Shown here piece by piece: positions 30,162-38,777 of a DNA stretch of 64,000 nucleotides. The first letter of the stretch is position 1. Every line of letters begins with the position of its first letter. The DNA comes from Natronospira sp. (GTDB lineage: Bacteria; Pseudomonadota; Gammaproteobacteria; Natronospirales; Natronospiraceae): assembly GCA_003558125.1 (NCBI GenBank), contig PWMQ01000073.1, positions 1 through 64,000 of the forward strand, read 5' to 3'. The translations under genes and the position numbers were made by a program. Under the pieces are notes generated by a model that saw nothing but the letters and a program-made list of their open reading frames with translations, did not search any database and was not told the origin of the DNA.

Positions 30162-31541
30162 TCAGCCTCCCCTCCCGGTCATGAGCGCCGGACGGTCCCG
30201 GAGGCTGTCAATCAGCCGCTCCAATCCCATGGCACGTGACCCCTTGACCAACAGGGTCACGTCCTCGCGCAGTTCCTGGCGGAGAATTTCCACCAAACGA
30301 TCAACCCGGGCATACAGCTCGGCGCCGGCGCCGAAGGCGGCCGCGGCCTCGGCGGCGAGGTGGCCGATACAGAACAGCCTTTCCACGCCGGCCTCGCGAA
30401 TCAGGTGACCGGCCTGGCGATGGGCCTCGGCCGCCCCCAGCCCCAGCTCGCCCATGTCGCCGAGCACCACCCAGCGGGGTACGGGCCGTTGCTGCAGCCA
30501 CTCCAGGGCTACCGCCAGGGAGCCCGGGTTGGCGTTGTAACAGTCATTGACCAGCAGGCTGCCGTTGACACCCGACAGCGGCTGAAGCCGGCCGGGCTCG
30601 GGGCGGACAGCGGCCAGACCGCGGGCAATAACGGCCGGTGGCACGTCCATGGCGACGGCCGCGCAGATGGCGGCCAGGGCATTCTGCAGATTATGCCGCC
30701 CCGGCAGGGCCAGGTTCAGATCGAGGGTGCCGGCCGGCGTGGCGACCTGGGCACGAATGCCCTGCTCGTCCAATGCCGCCTCGCCTACGATATGGACATC
30801 ACCCCGATGGACGCCGAACTCCAGTCGGGGACGGTCGCCGGCCAGCTCACGCCAGACCGGGACCCGGGGGTCGTCGGCATTGAGCAGGGCAGTACCGTGA
30901 GCCGGCAGGCCGGCAATCAGCTCTCCCTTGGCTCGAGCCACACCGTCCAGATCGCCGAAGCCTTCCAGATGGGCGGGCCCGGCGTTGGTGATCAGGCCCA
31001 GGTCCGGCTGCGCAATAGCTGCCAGGCGGGCAATCTCGCCGTGATGGTTCGCCCCCATCTCGACCACCGCGGCACGATCCTCCGGCCGCAGGCGCAGCAG
31101 GGTCAGGGGCACACCGATCTCGTTGTTGAAATTACCCCGGGTGGCCAGCACCTGCTCCGGCCAATGGGCCTCGAGCACGGCCGCGATCAGGCTGCGCACC
31201 GTGGTCTTGCCGTTGGAGCCGGTCACGCCCACCAGGGGCCCCTGCAAGGTTTGTCGCCACCAGGCGGCAAAGCGCCCCAGGGCAGCCACAGTGTCCTCCA
31301 CCACCACTTGCGGCCCACCCAGCGCCGATAGATGGCGGGAAACCAGCACCGCGCAGGCGCCCTCTTGCAGGGCCCGGGAAGCGAAATCGTGTCCGTCGAA
31401 GTTTGGCCCGGCAATGGCGACAAAGAGGTCGCCGGCCTGGAGGCTGCGGCTGTCGGTGCAGACCCGATCGAAGGCCAGGTCATCGCCATGCAGGCGCCCA
31501 CCCGTCTGCTCGGCCAGCATTGCCAGGGTCCATCGGCTCAT
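30162..31541 (-). CDS. murF: UDP-MurNAc-tripeptide--D-Ala-D-Ala ligase
   Basis: The 459-residue Mur ligase attaches D-Ala-D-Ala (the Ddl product) to complete the pentapeptide. The ATP loop is VTGSNGKTT (about 106-114), followed by the [16 protein letters not shown] segment typical of MurF and a VLGDMGELG motif in the C-terminal domain. It overlaps murE by 4 nt. Confidence 0.96.
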   Translation of the reverse strand: MSRWTLAMLAEQTGGRLHGDDLAFDRVCTDSRSLQAGDLFVAIAGPNFDGHDFASRALQEGACAVLVSRHLSALGGPQVVVEDTVAALGRFAAWWRQTLQGPLVGVTGSNGKTTVRSLIAAVLEAHWPEQVLATRGNFNNEIGVPLTLLRLRPEDRAAVVEMGANHHGEIARLAAIAQPDLGLITNAGPAHLEGFGDLDGVARAKGELIAGLPAHGTALLNADDPRVPVWRELAGDRPRLEFGVHRGDVHIVGEAALDEQGIRAQVATPAGTLDLNLALPGRHNLQNALAAICAAVAMDVPPAVIARGLAAVRPEPGRLQPLSGVNGSLLVNDCYNANPGSLAVALEWLQQRPVPRWVVLGDMGELGLGAAEAHRQAGHLIREAGVERLFCIGHLAAEAAAAFGAGAELYARVDRLVEILRQELREDVTLLVKGSRAMGLERLIDSLRDRPALMTGRGG

Positions 31542-33037
31542 GATCTTTCCTCCCCGGCCAGATCTCGGGCCAGCTCACGGTCGCTGAAGGGATGGGCCTG
31601 ATCACCCACGATCTGAACGCTTTCATGGCCCTTGCCGGCCACCAGCACGATGTCGCCGGGACGGGCTCGCGACCAGGCCTCCTTGATGGCCTCCGCTCGA
31701 TCCCGACAGACTCGCCCGGCGCGGCCAGTGCCACGCAGGATATCGGCCACGATCTGCTCACCCGCTTCGCCGCGGGGATTGTCGTCGGTTACGATCACCT
31801 CGTCGGCAAGCTGAGCCGCAATCCGGCCCATCTGTGGGCGCTTGGCCCGGTCGCGGTCACCGCCGCAGCCGAACACGCACCACAGGCGGCCGCGCAGATG
31901 CTCCCGCAGGGCCTCCAGGGCCTTGGCCAGGGCATCGGGGGTGTGGGCATAATCCACCACCAGCAGCGGCTGGCGACCACCGCCAAATCGTTCCATTCGA
32001 CCCGGCACCGGCGCGACGCGGGACAGCGCCTCGACCAGCGGTGCGGTGGCCACCCCTTCCAGGCGCAGGGCGGCAAATACCGCGGCAATGTTGGCGGCGT
32101 TGAAACGACCCAGCCAGGAAGAGTCAATCTCGGCCTCGCCCAGGCTGCCGCGAATCGCAATCTTCAGGCCCTGCGAGTGGGGGTGCGGCTCATACTGCAA
32201 GGCATCCCCGGCCTCGGCCGCGAGCACCTGCTGGCTGAAGAACAGGCGCCTCACCCCCGGCGCCAGGGCCGAGGCCATGTAGTCAGCCCAGTAGTCATCG
32301 CCATTGATCACCGCCCAGGACAGACCGGGATGGCGGAACAGCCCCTGCTTGGCCTCCGCGTAGGCGCTTTCACTGCCGTGGTAGTCCAGGTGATCGTGGC
32401 TGAGGTTGCTGAAAATGGCGCCGCGAAAATTGACTGCCGCAACCCGGTGCTGGGCCAGGCCATGGGAAGAGACCTCCATGGCCACATGGCGTACCCCTTG
32501 ATCCCGGAGATTGGCCAGGTGCGCCTGCAGACTCACCGCATCGGCCGTGGTGTGGCTGGCGACCGCGAGCGCGCCGGGCCGGCCGACACCCAGGGTGCCA
32601 AGACTGGCCGCAGGCATCTGAAGGGCTTCCAGGGTCGCCGCCATCAGCTGAACCATGGAGCTTTTGCCATTGGTTCCGGTCACCCCGATGACTGCCAGTG
32701 AGCGGGAGGGATCACCAAAGTAGCGAGCCGCGATCAGACTGGCGTGACGGGACAGGCCCGGAACCGGGATCAGCGGCACCGACAAACTGGGTGGCTGACG
32801 ATTCCCGGCGGGCTCGAACAGGACCAGGCCGGCACCCCGCGCCACCGCCTCCTCGACATGATCAATGCCATGCCGCCCGGAGACACCGGCACAGGCCAGA
32901 AACAGGCCCCCAGGCTCAAGCTGGCGACTGTCCAGACTCAAGCCCATGGGCACCCAGTCGGCATGCTGGCCGGGGTCGGCCAGGCCACTCAACAGCTCGG
33001 CCAGGGTCACCGCTTGTAGCTGTTCGGCGGCCATCAT
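31538..33037 (-). CDS. murE: UDP-MurNAc-dipeptide--meso-diaminopimelate ligase
   Basis: The 499-residue Mur ligase adds the third stem residue. The ATP loop is VTGTNGKSS. The DNPR motif in VTDDNPRGEAG indicates meso-diaminopimelate rather than lysine, as expected for a Gram-negative. Two adjacent ATG codons exist; the first (33037) is chosen because it makes the ATGA overlap with the ftsI stop seen at other junctions in this cluster. Confidence 0.96.
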   Translation of the reverse strand: MMAAEQLQAVTLAELLSGLADPGQHADWVPMGLSLDSRQLEPGGLFLACAGVSGRHGIDHVEEAVARGAGLVLFEPAGNRQPPSLSVPLIPVPGLSRHASLIAARYFGDPSRSLAVIGVTGTNGKSSMVQLMAATLEALQMPAASLGTLGVGRPGALAVASHTTADAVSLQAHLANLRDQGVRHVAMEVSSHGLAQHRVAAVNFRGAIFSNLSHDHLDYHGSESAYAEAKQGLFRHPGLSWAVINGDDYWADYMASALAPGVRRLFFSQQVLAAEAGDALQYEPHPHSQGLKIAIRGSLGEAEIDSSWLGRFNAANIAAVFAALRLEGVATAPLVEALSRVAPVPGRMERFGGGRQPLLVVDYAHTPDALAKALEALREHLRGRLWCVFGCGGDRDRAKRPQMGRIAAQLADEVIVTDDNPRGEAGEQIVADILRGTGRAGRVCRDRAEAIKEAWSRARPGDIVLVAGKGHESVQIVGDQAHPFSDRELARDLAGEERS

Positions 33038-34746
33038 GACTCACCCCCCACCCGCAGGATGACGCTTTCCATGCCGGCTTCCACTCGATCCCGGGGCACA
33101 TCCAGCAAGCGCATGGCGTCGCTCATCACCTGGCTGAACACCGGCCCGGCGACGGCACCGCCATAGAATTCCTCACCGCGTGGGTTGTCGATCATGACCA
33201 CGCCCACCAGGCGGGGCCGGGACGCGGGAATGGCGCCGACAAAGACGGATTGATACTCATCATCGGCGTAGCCGCCGGGTCCGCTGCGCTTCACCGTTCC
33301 GGTCTTGCCGGCGACCCGATAACCATCGACACGGGCGCGCAGGCCGGTGCCACCGGGCTCGGTCACGGCCTCCATCATGGCCATCAGCTCTGCCGCCAGT
33401 CCGGCCGAAATCACCCGCCGGGGTGACGGCGCATTCTCCCGATGCAGCAGGCTCGCCTCAGGCATTTGCCCCTCATTGGCAAGGGCGGCATAGGCCTGGG
33501 CCAATTGCAGTGCGGTCGTGGAGAGGCCATAGCCATAGGACAGGGTCACCCGGCCGATATCCCGCCATTCCTGCCAATGCCGGATGCGACCGGGGGCCTC
33601 GCCAGGGAAGGCGCTGGTGGTCAGTTCACCGATGCCGAAACGGGTCAGAGTGCGCCACAGGGCTTCCGGCTCGGTTTTCAGGGCAATCTTGGTCGCCCCG
33701 ATGTTGCTGGACTTCTGCATGATCCCGGTGAGATCCAGCTCACCGTAATTGCGAATATCACGGACCGTGTGGCCAGCCACCCGCATCTGGCCGGGGCTGG
33801 TGTCGAATCGAGCGTCGGAGCGAATATCCCCGGATTCCAGGGCGGCGGCCATGACGAAGGGTTTGATCGCCGACCCGGGTTCGATCAGATCCAGAGCCGC
33901 TCGGTTCCGCATCTGGGCAGGAGAAACATTGCTGCGGCTATTGGGGTTGTAACCGGGCTGGCTGGCCATGGCCAGCACTTCCCCGCTGCGCGGATCCATC
34001 AAGACAATGGCACCGGAGTCGGCGCCGTGCTCCCGCACCGCGGCCTTCAATTCCCGGTAGGCCACGTACTGCAATCGAAGATCGATACTGGTAACCAGAT
34101 CCGCACCCGGCCGTGGCGAGCGAATATTCTCCACGTCCGCAATCACCCGACCAAGGCGATCGCGCATCACGCGCTTGGCGCCCGGCTTGCCTTGCAACCA
34201 GCCATCAAAAGCCAGCTCGAGACCTTCCTGACCCTGGTCGTCAATATTGGTGAAGCCCAGCACATGGGCGGCCACCTCGCCGGCAGGATAGAAACGACGG
34301 TACTCGCGCTGGCTATAGACGCCGGGAATGCCAAGACTGATCACTGCCTCGGCCTCTTCCGGGGCGAGGTGGCGACGCAGGTAAAAGAATTCACGATTCA
34401 GTCGGGCTTCAAGCCGCATGCGCAGACGATTGGGCGACAGATCCAGGGCCTGGGCCAGTTCGTCCAGGCGCTCTCCCGCCGCCAGCAATTCACCGGGGTG
34501 AGCCCAGAGGGAGTCCACCGGGGTACTCACCGCCATGGGCTCACCGTGTCGGTCGGTGATCATGCCGCGGTGAGCGGGGACCTCCACCACCCGCATGTGA
34601 CGGGCCTGGCCCTGATCCTGGAGGAAATCCCGGTCCACCACCTGCAGCTCCACCGCTCGAGCGAGCAAGGCGAAGCCTGCCAGGAGGAATGCGGTAAGAA
34701 CCGCTCCCCGGCGCCATCGCCCTTCTTGTTGCTCGCGTTTTTTCAT
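33034..34746 (-). CDS. ftsI: Septal transpeptidase FtsI (penicillin-binding protein 3)
   Basis: The 570-residue class B PBP has one N-terminal membrane helix (about 15-33), a dimerisation/pedestal domain, and a transpeptidase domain with all three active-site motifs: SxxK at S292 (SAIKPF), SSN near 346-348 and KTG starting at K481. It cross-links septal peptidoglycan and works with FtsW. It overlaps ftsL upstream and murE downstream by 4 nt each. It would be the main target of aztreonam-like beta-lactams. Confidence 0.97.
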   Translation of the reverse strand: MKKREQQEGRWRRGAVLTAFLLAGFALLARAVELQVVDRDFLQDQGQARHMRVVEVPAHRGMITDRHGEPMAVSTPVDSLWAHPGELLAAGERLDELAQALDLSPNRLRMRLEARLNREFFYLRRHLAPEEAEAVISLGIPGVYSQREYRRFYPAGEVAAHVLGFTNIDDQGQEGLELAFDGWLQGKPGAKRVMRDRLGRVIADVENIRSPRPGADLVTSIDLRLQYVAYRELKAAVREHGADSGAIVLMDPRSGEVLAMASQPGYNPNSRSNVSPAQMRNRAALDLIEPGSAIKPFVMAAALESGDIRSDARFDTSPGQMRVAGHTVRDIRNYGELDLTGIMQKSSNIGATKIALKTEPEALWRTLTRFGIGELTTSAFPGEAPGRIRHWQEWRDIGRVTLSYGYGLSTTALQLAQAYAALANEGQMPEASLLHRENAPSPRRVISAGLAAELMAMMEAVTEPGGTGLRARVDGYRVAGKTGTVKRSGPGGYADDEYQSVFVGAIPASRPRLVGVVMIDNPRGEEFYGGAVAGPVFSQVMSDAMRLLDVPRDRVEAGMESVILRVGGES

Positions 34747-35009
34747 GGTTCCACCAACACCACTTCCACATCCACTGGCCGCCGCATCTCCAGCTCATCC
34801 CGGGCAAGCCGCTCGATTCGTCCCTTGGTGGCCCAGGCGCTCTGTTCCAGCTGCAAGCGCCCCCAGTCCACATTGAGTTCATCCCTTTCCGCTTCCAGGG
34901 CCTGCAGCTCCACAAACAGCACCCGCCCCTCGTGCCTCGTCCAGACCAGACTGATGGCACTGAGCAACAGCAGCATCACCACCACCGCAATGGCACCTCG
35001 CAGGCTCAC
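34743..35009 (-). CDS. ftsL: Cell division protein FtsL
   Basis: The 88-residue single-pass protein has a very short cytoplasmic N-terminus, a transmembrane helix (about 5-22) and a periplasmic coiled coil rich in E, L and R. It forms the FtsQBL complex, which activates FtsWI. The start is GTG, overlapping the rsmH stop as GTGA. Sequence conservation in this family is low, so position and topology carry most of the identification. Confidence 0.9.
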   Translation of the reverse strand: MSLRGAIAVVVMLLLLSAISLVWTRHEGRVLFVELQALEAERDELNVDWGRLQLEQSAWATKGRIERLARDELEMRRPVDVEVVLVEP

Positions 35010-35950
35010 GGGCGACGCTCCGCGACCCGCAACACCGCGCTACGAGCACGGGGGTTGCGATCCAGCTCGTCGGCCTCGGCCCGCTGCGCCCGTCCGATGG
35101 CACGGAAGGGCGGCGGTGCGGCCTCGGGCAGGGGCACACCCGCCACCACCTTGGGCCCGTCACTGCCGCCGCGAATGAACTGTTTGACCCGGCGGTCCTC
35201 AAGAGAATGAAAACTGATCACTGCAATTCGACCACCCGGCGCGACAATATCCGGCAACTGGGCCAACACCTGGTCCAGGGCTTCCAGCTCCCGATTGATT
35301 TGGATCCGGATGGCCTGGAAACTGCGGGTTGCCGGATGGCGTCCGGGCGGGGCCGAGGGCACGGCGGCGCGAATGATTTCCGCCAGCCTGGCCGTATCCT
35401 CAATCGGTGCCTCGGCCCGCTGGGCAACAATGGCGCGGGCAATTCGTTTCGCGAAACGTTCCTCGCCATAGACCCGCAGGACCCTGGCAATTTCCTTTTC
35501 CTCGGCCCGCGCCAGCCAATCGGCTGCACTCTCCCCGCTGTCCGGATTCATGCGCATGTCCAGGGGACCGCCGGCGGAAAAGGCGAAGCCCCGCGCCGGA
35601 TCGTCCAACTGCGGCGATGACACGCCGATATCCAGCAAAACGCCATCCACCCGCCCATCGAGACCAAGCTCAGCGACAAGCTCGCCCATCTCGGCAAAGG
35701 ATCGATGGTGAATGGAGACCCGGTCGTCATCCGCAAAATTTTCGCGTGCATGGGCGATCGCTTCCGGGTCCTGGTCAATCAGGACCAAGCGACCACCCTC
35801 ACCCAGGCTGGCCTGCAACAAGGCCGCATGCCCACCCCGGCCGTAGGTACCATCCACGTAAATACCCCCGGGACGGAGGGCCAGGGCGTCGACAGCGGCT
35901 TGCGCCAACACCGGCAGGTGATCTTGGCTGACTGCTTGCCTTGGCGGCAT
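35006..35950 (-). CDS. rsmH: 16S rRNA (cytosine-1402 N4) methyltransferase RsmH
   Basis: The 314-residue SAM-dependent enzyme methylates N4 of C1402 in the ribosomal P site. It has the N-terminal HLPVLAQAAVDAL segment, the SAM loop GTYGRGGHA, and the ISFHSLEDRRVK stretch near the C-terminus. The ATG at 35950 fits the usual family N-terminus. A GTG at 36013 overlaps the mraZ stop (GTGA) and would add 21 residues; that arrangement matches other junctions here, so the start is uncertain. Confidence 0.93.
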   Translation of the reverse strand: MPPRQAVSQDHLPVLAQAAVDALALRPGGIYVDGTYGRGGHAALLQASLGEGGRLVLIDQDPEAIAHARENFADDDRVSIHHRSFAEMGELVAELGLDGRVDGVLLDIGVSSPQLDDPARGFAFSAGGPLDMRMNPDSGESAADWLARAEEKEIARVLRVYGEERFAKRIARAIVAQRAEAPIEDTARLAEIIRAAVPSAPPGRHPATRSFQAIRIQINRELEALDQVLAQLPDIVAPGGRIAVISFHSLEDRRVKQFIRGGSDGPKVVAGVPLPEAAPPPFRAIGRAQRAEADELDRNPRARSAVLRVAERRP

Positions 35951-36009
35951 ATGCCTCGCCTCCACCGCTCCCGCGGAGCGGTTTCGCCCATCCGATCCAG
36001 CACCCACCG

Positions 36010-36468
36010 TCACAGGGACAGGGATTCGAGTTCGGCTGGCAGCTCCAGGTTCTCGTCGTCCAGCTCCTCCTGCATCCAGGCCTCGCGCTGCTCCTTCCAG
36101 CGCGCCTCATCCCAAAGCTCGAACTTGTTGCCCTGGCCGATCATGACCACTTTCTTTTCCAGTCCCGCGAATTCCCGCAGCGGCCCGGGCAGAAGCACGC
36201 GACCATGGCCATCCATTTCCACCTCGGTGGCATGCCCGACCAGCAGACGTTGAAGGCGGCGAGCCTGGCGATTGAAACTGGGCAGACGATTGAGCTTGCG
36301 CTCGATCTCCTCCCACTCCGACAAGGGATAAATCAGCAAACAGGCATCACGATACACGGTGACCACGAGTTGCCCCTCGTGCTCTGCCCGCAGATGCTCT
36401 CGATACCGGGACGGAATGGCCATCCGTCCCTTGGTATCCAGCGCAATATTGTTGACGCCTCTGAACAC
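36010..36468 (-). CDS. mraZ: Transcriptional regulator MraZ
   Basis: The 152-residue protein has two SpoVT/AbrB-like MraZ domains with the DTKGRMAIPSRYR and DGHGRVLLPGPLR motifs. MraZ forms large rings and binds tandem repeats in its own promoter, repressing the dcw operon in E. coli. Matching repeats are present upstream here. The start is GTG, preceded by AAGGCGG at proper spacing. It is the first gene of the cell-wall/division cluster that runs to ftsZ. Confidence 0.96.
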   Translation of the reverse strand: MFRGVNNIALDTKGRMAIPSRYREHLRAEHEGQLVVTVYRDACLLIYPLSEWEEIERKLNRLPSFNRQARRLQRLLVGHATEVEMDGHGRVLLPGPLREFAGLEKKVVMIGQGNKFELWDEARWKEQREAWMQEELDDENLELPAELESLSL

Positions 36469-36587
36469 CGTGCCGCCTTGCTCCCTGCGTTACGAGTGAG
36501 TGTCTGACCGGGACTATCTGAATCGGGTCCTGTTGGATTCGAGTCAGGATCGCGCCGGCGAGAGGTGAATTCGGGTCGGGGCCCTTG
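36469..36587 (-). other. mraZ 5' leader
   Basis: About 120 nt of untranslated leader separate the MraZ boxes from the mraZ GTG. Apart from the ribosome binding site (AAGGCGG) I recognise no riboswitch, attenuator or open frame here. Beyond the promoter, 36652-36800 likewise shows only unassigned sequence before the rnpB terminator. Confidence 0.5.
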
Positions 36588-36612
36588 CCCCATTTTTCCC
36601 CACTTTTCACCA
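36588..36612 (-). promoter_or_regulatory. MraZ operator: three phased boxes
   Basis: On the minus strand three 5-bp boxes TGGTG, TGGGG and TGGGG lie at 36608-36612, 36598-36602 and 36588-36592, separated by exactly 5 bp (10-bp period). This is the arrangement described for MraZ targets (TGGGN repeats with 5-bp spacers). They lie immediately downstream of the -10 element, where a bound MraZ ring would block initiation. Confidence 0.82.
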
Positions 36613-36621
36613 CTTCATGAC

Positions 36622-36651
36622 ACTATAGGTAGCGTTTCTACCTACTGTCAA
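36622..36651 (-). promoter_or_regulatory. Sigma-70 promoter of the mraZ (dcw) operon
   Basis: TTGACA (36646-36651), an 18-bp spacer and TATAGT (36622-36627) on the minus strand form a near-consensus promoter. The start would fall around 36615, next to the first MraZ box. The spacer contains a perfect 7-bp inverted repeat (TAGGTAG, five bases, CTACCTA), which may be an additional operator. Confidence 0.85.
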
Positions 36652-36800
36652 GGAAAAATCCCACCGCCAGTCAAATAGTTACGGCAATTTCCCACCCTTA
36701 ACCCACGTCCATCATGGAGCGAAAAATCAGTCACTTACGGGGACTAGTTCAGGCGGGATTGGAAGAGTGTCGACAGGAATGGTCAGTGACGGGTGAGCAC

Positions 36801-36833
36801 AAAAAAGGCCGCCTCCCCTGGGAAGCGGCCTTT
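36801..36833 (-). terminator. Intrinsic terminator of rnpB
   Basis: On the minus strand a GC-rich stem (AAAGGCCGC pairing with GCGGCCTTT, plus an inner TCCC/GGGA pairing) is followed by six T. It lies 16 bp after the RNase P RNA 3' end and insulates rnpB from the mraZ promoter. Confidence 0.9.
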
Positions 36834-36848
36834 CTCGGCGGATAGCAA

Positions 36849-37220
36849 GAGTCGGCCTGTAAGCCGGGTTCTGTCGAGGACGGTCATTCCTCTGGGTCGG
36901 ACGTCACCGTCCGCCTCAAGCAGCCTACCCGGGAACCCGTGCGGGCCGCACGTTGCGCACCGAAGCGCTCGCTCCCCTATTTGGCCTTGCTCCGGGTGGG
37001 GTTTACCGTGCCGCGAGCTGTTGCCAGCCGCGCGGTGCGCTCTTACCGCACCTTTTCACCCTTGCCTGTGCCCCGAGGGGCCATCGGCGGTCTGTTTTCT
37101 GTGGCACTTTCCGTGGGCTCACGCCCCCCAGGCGTTACCTGGCACCCTGCCCTGCGGAGCCCGGACTTTCCTCCGCGGATCGGATCAGATCCGATTCGCC
37201 GCGACCGCCCGGCCGACTCC
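36849..37220 (-). ncRNA. rnpB: RNase P RNA (M1 RNA, type A)
   Basis: The transcript of about 372 nt is the catalytic RNA that removes 5' leaders from tRNA precursors. Its ends pair as helix P1 (GGAGTCGGCC at the 5' end with GGCCGACTC at the 3' end). Hallmark conserved stretches are present, including GAGGAAAGTCCGGGCTCC (37156-37173), the following GGCAGGGTGCCAGG region, CAAGGGTGAAA, GGTAAGAGCGCACCG, GGAGCAAGGCCAAATAG and the 3' GACAGAACCCGGCTTA. The position between rsmI and mraZ is usual for gammaproteobacteria, except for the sulfotransferase gene inserted upstream. Confidence 0.98.
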
Positions 37221-37226
37221 AGGCGC

Positions 37227-37256
37227 ATTGGACACCGAATCACCCCGGCGGTTCAA
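37227..37256 (-). promoter_or_regulatory. Candidate rnpB promoter
   Basis: TTGAAC (37251-37256), an 18-bp spacer and a weak TCCAAT (37227-37232) precede the RNase P RNA 5' end by about 6 nt. The -35 element overlaps the stop codon of the sulfotransferase gene. The -10 is poor, so the assignment rests on position. Confidence 0.4.
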
Positions 37257-38764
37257 GCCCAATCCTGATAATCGGCCAACCATTTCTCATAGCGGCGCCA
37301 GCGCGCCACCGCATGGCGGTAGAACGGCTGGCGGACCTGCCAGACACTGGGGGTCTCGACACGGTTGCGACTGGATTCATGGCCTGGCCCCGAATCCCCG
37401 CTCATCCCCAGGAAATCACGCAACTCACGACCTTGCCCCTCGGGATCTGTCACCAGGGCCTCGTAATCCAGGTCCAGGATGCGATCCGGAAACAGGGTCC
37501 GCCATTGGGCCATCAGGTCTTCATACAGAGCACGAAAATGGAAGATATCGTCCAGATCCGTGGTATAGGCGAATCGCTCGGCGAAGTTCTCGAAATAGAT
37601 GGATACCGCCACATCCAGAGGGTGGCGGCGCAGGTTCACCACATGCCCCCGGGGAAAGAGGAGCAGAAACAGGCCGATGTAAAAGAAATTGGTCGGCACC
37701 TTGTTGATGATACGCTCCCCGGAGAAATTGATGAATCCACGAAAGTATTCCAGATAGGCCTCGGCGAAGGCATCCAGGTCAAAATCCTGGCCCCGCTGCA
37801 AGGCCTGAAACACCGTTTGCCCCTGGGGAATCCTGGCCATGGTCCGTTCAAAGGCGGGGACCTCACCGCCGGGATAAAAGCGGGGATTGTCCGCCAGCAT
37901 CTGCTCCACCAGCGTGGTGCCACTGCGCGGCATGCCAACGATCAGCAGGGGGGCTTCGGATCGATCGCTGCGACGACCGTCGGCCAGGGCCTGGCGCGCG
38001 GATGCCAGGACCAGGTCCTTCTGCGCCTCCACCGCCCGCCGATCATGGCCGGCCAGGCGACGCTTGAGGCCGTTGGCTTCGCGAGCCGCTTGCCAGGCGG
38101 CATCGTAATCGCGCCAGTCATTGAAAACCTTGGCACGGGCAAAATGCAGCCGGGCACGATCGGGATTCTTCTGCCCCGGGACATCGGCCCGCTCGATCCA
38201 GTCGAGGATATCTTCCCCAGGCTCGAAGCGCCGGCACTTGACCAGGCCGGCGATGGCCCCACTTCGATGGGGCTCGGCTTCCAGTACGGCGCGATAACGG
38301 CGCTCGGCCTGCTCAAAGTCTCCCGCCTGCGCGTCGAGGGAGGCCAACTGGACGGCCGCCGTGGCATCACCGGCATTGTGCGACAACAGATGCAAACAAG
38401 CCTGGCGTGCCGTTTCGGGATCCCGACCTTCCACGGCCAGACGGGCCAGATGCCCCCAGGCCTGTCGGTCTCCCGGGGATTGCTCGGTCGCAATTCTTGC
38501 CTGCGCGATTGCCGGCCCAAAACAATCCTGCATGAAGTAAAGCGTGGAGAGATCCAGGCGCTGCCTTGGGTCAAGATCACAGGCGGCTGCTCGCCCCAAC
38601 AGATCGAGGCTTTCAGTGTGGCGACAAAGGGCCATTGCCAGGCGGCCACCGTGCAGCAGCACCAGTGGATCGTTGTTGCCGGCCGATGTCAGTCGACGAA
38701 TCGCCTCATAGGCAGCCTGGGGATCACCCTGCTTCTCCCTTGCCAACGCCTGATCGAGCTGCAT
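37253..38764 (-). CDS. TPR-repeat sulfotransferase
   Basis: The 503-residue protein has an N-terminal half of tetratricopeptide-like helices (about 1-250) and a C-terminal sulfotransferase domain. The 5'-phosphosulfate loop is MPRSGTTLVEQ starting at residue 278; a 3'-phosphate-binding region (NLRRHPLDVAVSIY) follows about 100 residues later. Such proteins transfer sulfate from PAPS to unknown acceptors, possibly surface glycans, lipids or peptides. It lies between rsmI and rnpB, a spot normally without a gene in relatives, 13 nt after rsmI. The start MQLDQALAREKQG is the first ATG that begins the TPR region. The true acceptor is unknown. Confidence 0.85.
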   Translation of the reverse strand: MQLDQALAREKQGDPQAAYEAIRRLTSAGNNDPLVLLHGGRLAMALCRHTESLDLLGRAAACDLDPRQRLDLSTLYFMQDCFGPAIAQARIATEQSPGDRQAWGHLARLAVEGRDPETARQACLHLLSHNAGDATAAVQLASLDAQAGDFEQAERRYRAVLEAEPHRSGAIAGLVKCRRFEPGEDILDWIERADVPGQKNPDRARLHFARAKVFNDWRDYDAAWQAAREANGLKRRLAGHDRRAVEAQKDLVLASARQALADGRRSDRSEAPLLIVGMPRSGTTLVEQMLADNPRFYPGGEVPAFERTMARIPQGQTVFQALQRGQDFDLDAFAEAYLEYFRGFINFSGERIINKVPTNFFYIGLFLLLFPRGHVVNLRRHPLDVAVSIYFENFAERFAYTTDLDDIFHFRALYEDLMAQWRTLFPDRILDLDYEALVTDPEGQGRELRDFLGMSGDSGPGHESSRNRVETPSVWQVRQPFYRHAVARWRRYEKWLADYQDWA

Positions 38765-38777
38765 TGATGTCGACACC

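Noticed and set aside
36714-36845. 43-codon plus-strand frame beginning MERKISHLRG
   Set aside because: It has no ribosome site, reads through the rnpB terminator hairpin and lies between minus-strand units.
36953-38767. 604-residue plus-strand open frame across rnpB and the sulfotransferase
   Set aside because: It starts inside the RNase P RNA and runs antisense to a sulfotransferase with intact PAPS motifs.
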